This document shows positions 58,990 through 64,000 of a DNA stretch of 64,000 nt, piece after piece (positions within the stretch are counted from its first letter, which is position 1; every line of letters begins with the position of its first letter). Origin of the DNA: CAJXSN01 sp947492235 (GTDB taxonomy: Bacteria; Pseudomonadota; Alphaproteobacteria; Sphingomonadales; Sphingomonadaceae); assembly GCF_042492175.1 (NCBI RefSeq), contig NZ_CP170453.1, positions 1,364,001 to 1,428,000 of the forward strand, read 5' to 3'. Below the pieces are notes generated by a model. The model was not told the origin of the DNA and searched no databases. It saw nothing but the letters and a program-made list of their open reading frames with translations. Made by a program: the position numbers and the translations under genes.

Positions 58990-59634
58990 ATGGATGTGCA
59001 ATCCGAAATCGACCGCAGGTTGTCTGCCGCTCCTGTCGTCCCGCTGGTCTCGGCGGACGATCCGCAGGTTGCGGTTGAAACGGCCAAGGCTCTTCAGGAT
59101 GGCGGGCTCAGCGTAATCGAGGTCGTCCTGCGCAGCGATGCCGCGCAGGCCTGCATGGAAGCGATCATCGACCAGACCGAGGGCCTGATCGTCGGGGCTG
59201 GTACGGTGTTGACCTTGCAGCAGGCGCAATCGGTCGTGGCATCGGGCGCGCAATTTGTGGTGTGCCCCGGCCTGGTGGACGAGGTGGTGGAATACTGCCT
59301 CGATCAGGGCGTGCCGGTCTATCCGGGCACCATGACGGCGGGCGAAGTCCAGCGCGCCTATGCGCTCGGCCTGCGAGCGGTGAAGTTCTTCCCCGCGACG
59401 CTGGCGGGCGGGGTGCCGATGCTCAAGGCGTTCGGCTCGGTCTTTCGCGAAATGCGCTTCATGCCGACCGGCGGCGTATCGGCCGGCAATCTCGCCGAGT
59501 TTCTGGCGCTGCCCAGCGTGCTCGCCTGCGGTGGCAGCTGGCTGACACCCGCCGATGCAATTGCCGCTGGCGACTATTCCAAAATCACCGATCTTGCCCG
59601 CGAAGCCGTCGCCATCGCTGCGGACGCGCGCTGA
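58990..59634 (+). CDS. eda: KDPG aldolase
   Basis: Splits 2-keto-3-deoxy-6-phosphogluconate to pyruvate and glyceraldehyde-3-phosphate. The 214 residues have the Schiff-base Lys132 (RAVKFFPAT) and Glu44 (SVIEVVLRS), plus GAGTVL, one residue off the E. coli positions. It joins the alginate pathway to central metabolism together with pyk. Confidence 0.95.
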   Translation: MDVQSEIDRRLSAAPVVPLVSADDPQVAVETAKALQDGGLSVIEVVLRSDAAQACMEAIIDQTEGLIVGAGTVLTLQQAQSVVASGAQFVVCPGLVDEVVEYCLDQGVPVYPGTMTAGEVQRAYALGLRAVKFFPATLAGGVPMLKAFGSVFREMRFMPTGGVSAGNLAEFLALPSVLACGGSWLTPADAIAAGDYSKITDLAREAVAIAADAR

Positions 59635-59664
59635 TCTAACCCCCAAGACAAGAGAGTCCTCCCC

Positions 59665-60696
59665 ATGGCTGAATTCCTATCCTTCGGTGAAATCATGCTG
59701 CGGCTGAAAACGCCCGGCCACGAACGTTTCTTCCAGTCGCCATCGTTCGAAGCGACTTTCGGCGGAGGCGAGGCCAATGTCGCTGTCGCGCTGAGCAATT
59801 ACGGACTGGATGCCGGTTTCGTGACAGCATTGCCGGACAACGATATCGGCGAAAACGCGATTATGGAGCTGCGCAAGTTTGGCGTCGATACCGCGCATGT
59901 CAGCCGTTCGGGCGACCGGGTCGGGATCTATTTTCTAGAGACAGGTTCGAACCAGCGCCCCTCCAAGGTGGTGTATGACCGCGCCAATTCCTCGATCTGC
60001 AATGCCGGCATGGACGAGTTTGACTGGCCGACCATCTTCAAAGGCGTGAAGTGGCTGCACATCACCGGCATCACGCCCGCGCTCAGCCTGTCGGCGGCGG
60101 AGCTTTCCATGGCCTGCGTCAAGGCGGCGAAGGAAGCGGGCGTCACCGTATCCTGCGATTTCAACTTCCGGGGCAAGCTGTGGAAATACGGCAAGACCGC
60201 GCCCGAAGTGATGCGCGAGCTGGTGAAATATGTCGATGTCGGCATCGCCAATGAAGAAGACTGCCAAAAGTCGCTCGACATCACAGTGGATGTGGACGTG
60301 GAATCGGGCGAGCTGGATACGGCGAAATACGAAGCGCTGGGCCAGAAGGTGCTGGATATCTATCCGGAGATGCACACCATCGCGATCACTCTGCGCGAAA
60401 GCCTGAGTGCGGACCGCAACAATTGGTCGGCCTGCCTGCGGACGCGGGATGGCGGCTTCAAGCTGTCGAAGAAATACGAGCTGACCGATATTGTCGACCG
60501 TGTCGGCGGCGGGGACAGCTTTGCTTCTGCGCTGATTTACGGCCTCAACGCCTATGAAGACCGGCAGCAGAGCCTTGAATTTGCCGTCGCGGCGAGCGCG
60601 CTGAAACATACGGTCATGGGCGATTTCAACCGCGTGACGGTGCCCGAAGTCGAAAAGCTGATGAGCGGGGACGGATCGGGCCGCGTCCAGCGGTAA
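59665..60696 (+). CDS. kdgK: 2-keto-3-deoxygluconate kinase (PfkB family)
   Basis: Phosphorylates KDG to KDPG. The 343 residues contain FGGGEANVAVALSNYG near the N terminus, DFNFRGKLW (165-173), and the anion hole/catalytic base GGGDSFAS with Asp284. It is the last gene of the alginate operon; a CCGCC/GGCGG inverted repeat follows the stop. Confidence 0.92.
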   Translation: MAEFLSFGEIMLRLKTPGHERFFQSPSFEATFGGGEANVAVALSNYGLDAGFVTALPDNDIGENAIMELRKFGVDTAHVSRSGDRVGIYFLETGSNQRPSKVVYDRANSSICNAGMDEFDWPTIFKGVKWLHITGITPALSLSAAELSMACVKAAKEAGVTVSCDFNFRGKLWKYGKTAPEVMRELVKYVDVGIANEEDCQKSLDITVDVDVESGELDTAKYEALGQKVLDIYPEMHTIAITLRESLSADRNNWSACLRTRDGGFKLSKKYELTDIVDRVGGGDSFASALIYGLNAYEDRQQSLEFAVAASALKHTVMGDFNRVTVPEVEKLMSGDGSGRVQR

Positions 60697-60729
60697 GGCG
60701 TCGCTCCGCCTCCGGGCGGCTGGCTGATC

Positions 60730-61149
60730 TCAGCCCGCGCGTTCGAACAGGCGGACGAGGGCCATCCCTGCGAGCATCGCTGCGACGAATATCGCCGCCG
60801 AGACCGGTTCGATTACCAGCGCGGCGATCCCCGGGCCCGGACACAGGCCGGCAATACCCCATCCGATCCCGAACAGCGCCGATCCGCCGATCAGGCGCGG
60901 GGTCAGATCGCTGGTGCCGGGCAAGGCGAAACCGTCTGCGAACAGGGGCCGGGCCAGTCGTGGCTGGATGCGCCATGCGGCAACCATCACCAGCACTGCT
61001 CCGCCCATCACGAAGGCCAGCGTCGGGTCCCAATCGCCAAACAGGTCGAGAAAGCCGCGCACGCGTGCCGGGTCGGTCATGCCGCCCAGCGCCAGACCGG
61101 CGCCAAAGATCGTGCCCGACAGGGCCGGAACCAGAATACGCCCGCTCAT
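60730..61149 (-). CDS. YeeE/YedE family protein, second half (DUF6691-like)
   Basis: A 139-residue membrane protein with four helices and GIAGLCPGPGI, the Cys motif of the C-terminal YeeE/YedE half. Together with the upstream gene it makes a split thiosulfate/sulfur-compound transporter. Its ATG overlaps the previous stop by four bases. Confidence 0.88.
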   Translation of the reverse strand: MSGRILVPALSGTIFGAGLALGGMTDPARVRGFLDLFGDWDPTLAFVMGGAVLVMVAAWRIQPRLARPLFADGFALPGTSDLTPRLIGGSALFGIGWGIAGLCPGPGIAALVIEPVSAAIFVAAMLAGMALVRLFERAG

Positions 61150-61595
61150 GGCAGCACCACCAGACCCAGCGCGTTCATCACCGCGACGGTGGCAAAGCCG
61201 GTGACCATGAAGGTCAGCGTGGCGACGATAGAGCGTTGTGAAAACCGGCTCATCCCGCACACGCCGTGCCCGCTGGTGCAGCCGCTGCCGAGCCGCGTTC
61301 CGATGCCGACGACCAGTCCGGCCAGCGCCAGAATCCATGGCGAGGCAAAATTGGCCGGCAGGCCGCCTTGGGCGAGCATCACAAGCAGTGCGCCCGCAGG
61401 CAACCCGATCACGAACGCCCAAGCCGAGCTGCGCGGCAGGCTGCCATCGGAGAGACCGGTGGCGCAGGCGGCTATACCCGAAATCCCCGCAATGCGACCC
61501 ATGCCCAGCAGCATCAGCGCAGCTGCGAGCCCGATCAGAACACCGCCGGCAAGGCCAGCAAGCGGGGCGGCGTCCGGAAAGCCGGGCAGCATCAT
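61146..61595 (-). CDS. YeeE/YedE family protein, first half
   Basis: A 149-residue membrane protein with four to five helices and GSGCTSGHGVCGMSRFSQRS, the paired Cys motif of the N-terminal YeeE/YedE half. It is coupled to the upstream persulfide dioxygenase-like gene and the downstream second half (ATGA overlaps). A Met two codons in is an alternative start. Confidence 0.88.
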   Translation of the reverse strand: MMLPGFPDAAPLAGLAGGVLIGLAAALMLLGMGRIAGISGIAACATGLSDGSLPRSSAWAFVIGLPAGALLVMLAQGGLPANFASPWILALAGLVVGIGTRLGSGCTSGHGVCGMSRFSQRSIVATLTFMVTGFATVAVMNALGLVVLP

Positions 61596-62524
61596 ACCGC
61601 GTTCACCGGTATCTTGATGTAGCTCACACCGTTATCCTCCGGTTCGGGCAGGCGGCCGCCACGGATATTCACCTGCACCGATGGCAGGATAAGGCCCGGC
61701 ATGGAAAGCGTCGCATCGCGCGAGGTGCGCAGGGCGACAAATTCTTCCTCGGTGACACCGTCGCGCACATGCACATTGCTGGCCCGTTGCTGCTCCACGG
61801 TGGTCTCCCACGCATAGTCATCGCGCCCCGGTGCCTTGTAATCGTGGCACAGGAACAGCCGCGTCCCGCCCGGCAGCGCAAGAAGGCGGCGGATCGAGCG
61901 GAACAATTGCCGCGCGTCCCCGCCCGGAAAATCTGCCCGCGCCGTCCCGAAATCGGGCATGAACATCGTGTCGCCCACAAAGGCCGCATCGCCGATGATG
62001 AAAGCCATGTCGGCTGGTGTATGCCCGGGCACATGCAGCGCGATGCCCGCAATCGAGCCCAGGCTGAACGTCTCGCCATCCACGAACAGATGGTCGAATT
62101 GCGACCCGTCCCGCTCGAAATCGGTGCCCGCATTGAACAGCTTGCCGAAGACATCCTGCACCCGGATGATGTCCTTCCCGATGGCGAGTTTCCCGCCGAG
62201 CTTTTCCTGCAGATAGGGCGCAGCCGAGATGTGATCGGCATGGGCATGGGTCTCGATCAGCCAGACCACGCTCAGATCATGCGCAGTCACATATTCGATG
62301 ACCCGCTCGGCCGAGACATAGGATGTCCGCCCCGACGCCGCTTCGTAATCGAGCACCGAGTCGATGATCGCCGCTTCCCGTGTGGCGGGATCGTGCACCA
62401 CATAGCTGACGGTGTTGGTCGCCTCGTCGAAAAAGCCTGCAATCGAGGGGCGACGCTCAGGTTCCTGCTGGGCCTCAGCGATTTGGCTCGTGGCGGCGTT
62501 TAACGCTGCGTCGTTCGGTTTCAT
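61592..62524 (-). CDS. Blh-type metallo-beta-lactamase-fold persulfide dioxygenase
   Basis: A 310-residue MBL-fold protein with THAHADH (Zn/Fe ligands), VPGHTPADMAF, GDTMFMPDFGTARADFP and LCHDY, close to the Blh/ETHE1 persulfide dioxygenases that oxidise glutathione persulfide. Upstream of split YeeE/YedE it fits a sulfur-detoxification cassette. I prefer the ATG at 62524; a GTG at 62542 and an ATG at 62536 are in frame. Confidence 0.88.
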   Translation of the reverse strand: MKPNDAALNAATSQIAEAQQEPERRPSIAGFFDEATNTVSYVVHDPATREAAIIDSVLDYEAASGRTSYVSAERVIEYVTAHDLSVVWLIETHAHADHISAAPYLQEKLGGKLAIGKDIIRVQDVFGKLFNAGTDFERDGSQFDHLFVDGETFSLGSIAGIALHVPGHTPADMAFIIGDAAFVGDTMFMPDFGTARADFPGGDARQLFRSIRRLLALPGGTRLFLCHDYKAPGRDDYAWETTVEQQRASNVHVRDGVTEEEFVALRTSRDATLSMPGLILPSVQVNIRGGRLPEPEDNGVSYIKIPVNAV

Positions 62525-62605
62525 GGCGCTCCCCATCGGCACGGCATCGATCAGAGCAACACTTTACAGTTTTTCTGCGTCTTTCGCCACGCTGCGCCCG
62601 GTAGA

Positions 62606-64000
62606 TTATGCTGCCCTGACCAGCTTGCCCGGACGCGCGCCGGTTGACTGGTCGAACCGCCGGATGATCTCGCCCGATACGATCGTCGCGTCATACCCCG
62701 TCGCCCGCTGGTGAAGACGCCTGCCCCCGGCGGGCAGATCGCGGACGATTTCGGGCAGGTGGAGCCTGAGATTGTCCAGATCGATCACATTGATATCCGC
62801 CTTGCCGCCGACTTTCAGCAGGCCGCGATCCGGCAGGCCGACCGCGCGCGCCGCCTTGTTGCCCAGCATATGCACCGCCTCTGCCAGCCCGAACCGCAGT
62901 GGGCCGTCGCCCTTCACGAACTGGGTCAGCAGATAGGTGGAATAGCTCGCATCGCAAATCGCGCCGTAATGCGCGCCGCCATCGCCGAGGCCGGGGATGC
63001 AATGCTGGTGGCTGAGCATCTCGTGCGCGCTGTCCAGCGTGGCGTTTTCGTAATTGCCGAGCGCGGCCAGAAACAGCCCCTTGCCATCCGTTTCGAGGAT
63101 CCGGTCATAGGCGATTTCCTGCGGAGTGCAGCCCCTGGCCGCCGCTTGCCCCGCCATGCTCATCTCTGCGGGAGGTGCGTAATCCGGCGGATCGTCCAGC
63201 GGGAACAGCCAGCGCCAGTCGCGGGCCAGTTCGTTGAACGGATGGCCTTCCTCGAACTCCTCCGTGATCAGGGCGGCGCGCAAAGCGGGATCGCGCATCG
63301 CCGCGACTTGCTCCGGGATGGAGAGGTCGGCAATTTTCGCCCAGCTGGGGCACAACACGAAGGGGTGCACAGTCAACTCCAGCCCCGCGATCAGCCCGAT
63401 TGGGCGGGGCATGATCTGGGCCGTTGCCTGCCCGCCTCTGGCGTTGGTTTCCTCCAGCATGCCCAGCACTTTGCGCCAGCGCGGCGGGGCGTCATTGCCT
63501 GAGGCAAGCGTGAAGGTTGCAGGCCGCCCGGTGGCCGATACCACGCGCTCGATGACCTGATATTCGCGGTCCCACCCTTGAAACGCATCGAGCACGATCT
63601 GGAAGGTACCGCTGCCTGCATCAGCCATCCCGCTGCAGATCGCCTCCAGCTCGGCCACATCCGCCTCGAATGTGGGGATGGAGTCGCCGTCGGCGGTTTT
63701 GTGGATGGAGAGGCGTGAGGAGGCGAAGCCCAGCGCGCCCGCCTTGATCGCTTCGCTGGTCAGTTGCCGCATCAGCGCCAGATCGTCGGCATTGGCAGGC
63801 TCGCGCCCCGCGCCCCGCTCCCCCATTGCGTAGACCCTGAGCGGGGAATGCGGGAGATAGGCGGCGACATCGATATCGCGTTTGCCGCGCTCGACCGTGT
63901 CGAGATATTCGGGGAATGTCTCCCAGTTCCACGGCAGGCCATCGGCCATCACCACGCCGGGAATGTCCTCCACTCCCTCCATGACATTGATCAGCATGTC
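62606..64000 (-). CDS. N-acyl-D-amino-acid deacylase / D-aminoacylase-like amidohydrolase, 5' end outside window
   Basis: The last 464 residues of an amidohydrolase; the frame is open to the right edge. DGGAHYGAICDASYSTYLL with a metal-site Asp, NKAARAVGLPDRGLLKVGGKADINVIDLDNL in the C-terminal beta domain, and LGFASSRLSIHKTADG (with a conserved GxxSSR-like pattern) match the D-aminoacylase group. The N-terminal metal-binding His pair is off the window. Substrate is not determinable. Confidence 0.85.
   Translation of the reverse strand, partial: DMLINVMEGVEDIPGVVMADGLPWNWETFPEYLDTVERGKRDIDVAAYLPHSPLRVYAMGERGAGREPANADDLALMRQLTSEAIKAGALGFASSRLSIHKTADGDSIPTFEADVAELEAICSGMADAGSGTFQIVLDAFQGWDREYQVIERVVSATGRPATFTLASGNDAPPRWRKVLGMLEETNARGGQATAQIMPRPIGLIAGLELTVHPFVLCPSWAKIADLSIPEQVAAMRDPALRAALITEEFEEGHPFNELARDWRWLFPLDDPPDYAPPAEMSMAGQAAARGCTPQEIAYDRILETDGKGLFLAALGNYENATLDSAHEMLSHQHCIPGLGDGGAHYGAICDASYSTYLLTQFVKGDGPLRFGLAEAVHMLGNKAARAVGLPDRGLLKVGGKADINVIDLDNLRLHLPEIVRDLPAGGRRLHQRATGYDATIVSGEIIRRFDQSTGARPGKLVRAA

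Overview
The window looks like a chromosomal segment of a GC-rich alphaproteobacterium, most probably a member of the Sphingomonadales close to Erythrobacteraceae. The evidence is recognisable gene content (GapR/DUF2312, DUF1244, a CIRCE-controlled groESL, a TadE/TadG-like cassette, SPFH-NfeD and NDUFA9-like genes) and protein resemblance judged by eye. No 16S gene is present, so the placement is an inference. An alginate utilisation locus suggests a marine or seaweed-associated life style.

Positions 1-11100 are mostly on the minus strand. They hold a truncated bacteriophytochrome gene with its heme oxygenase, groESL with a CIRCE element and terminator, a MATE exporter, a small plus-strand trio (exported hypothetical protein, PagL-like lipid A deacylase, low-GC hypothetical), rplJL, and a four-gene DUF2975/XRE/membrane-protein operon. 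That last operon has a visible promoter overlapped by TTATCG-N5-CGATAA operator-like palindromes. Positions 11165-20131 carry rpoBC with its own promoter and terminator on the plus strand, so rplJL and rpoBC are split and divergent here.

Positions 20163-33443 are housekeeping-rich: TadE/TadE/TadG-like proteins, gltX, a low-GC PD-(D/E)XK-like orphan, pyk, DUF1244, gapR, a YbjQ-family gene, a CPBP protease, a yebC-family regulator, ruvC, an ArsC/Spx-like protein, a glycerophosphodiester phosphodiesterase, ubiG and lysC. Positions 33444-37369 hold a single-chain restriction-modification enzyme of Type ISP/IIG style with a low-GC patch in its specificity region and a perfect EF-hand loop motif, followed by a small unknown gene. 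Positions 37409-47543 contain a nitronate monooxygenase, purU, short-chain dehydrogenase, a diverged prepilin-peptidase-like membrane protein, VOC and phosphatase-like proteins, a PQQ alcohol dehydrogenase fused to cytochrome c, an exported dienelactone hydrolase-like lipoprotein, SPFH/NfeD, an NDUFA9-like protein and tRNA-Leu(CAG).

Positions 47878-60696 form a coherent alginate catabolic locus. A TonB-dependent receptor takes up oligomers, PL6 and PL17 lyases depolymerise them, KdgF linearises the unsaturated uronate, an MFS transporter imports it, an SDR reduces DEH to KDG, KdgK phosphorylates it, and Eda cleaves KDPG. A FadR-type GntR regulator sits inside the locus, and AATTGG-type sites lie before the receptor, regulator and lyase transcription units. 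The window ends with a sulfur cassette (Blh-like persulfide dioxygenase plus split YeeE/YedE) and a truncated N-acyl-D-amino-acid deacylase-like gene.

The points I would check first are the DUF2975/XRE operators beside the rpoBC promoter, the EF-hand loop and mosaic composition in the restriction-modification protein, the PD-(D/E)XK orphan, and the AATTGG operators of the alginate locus.
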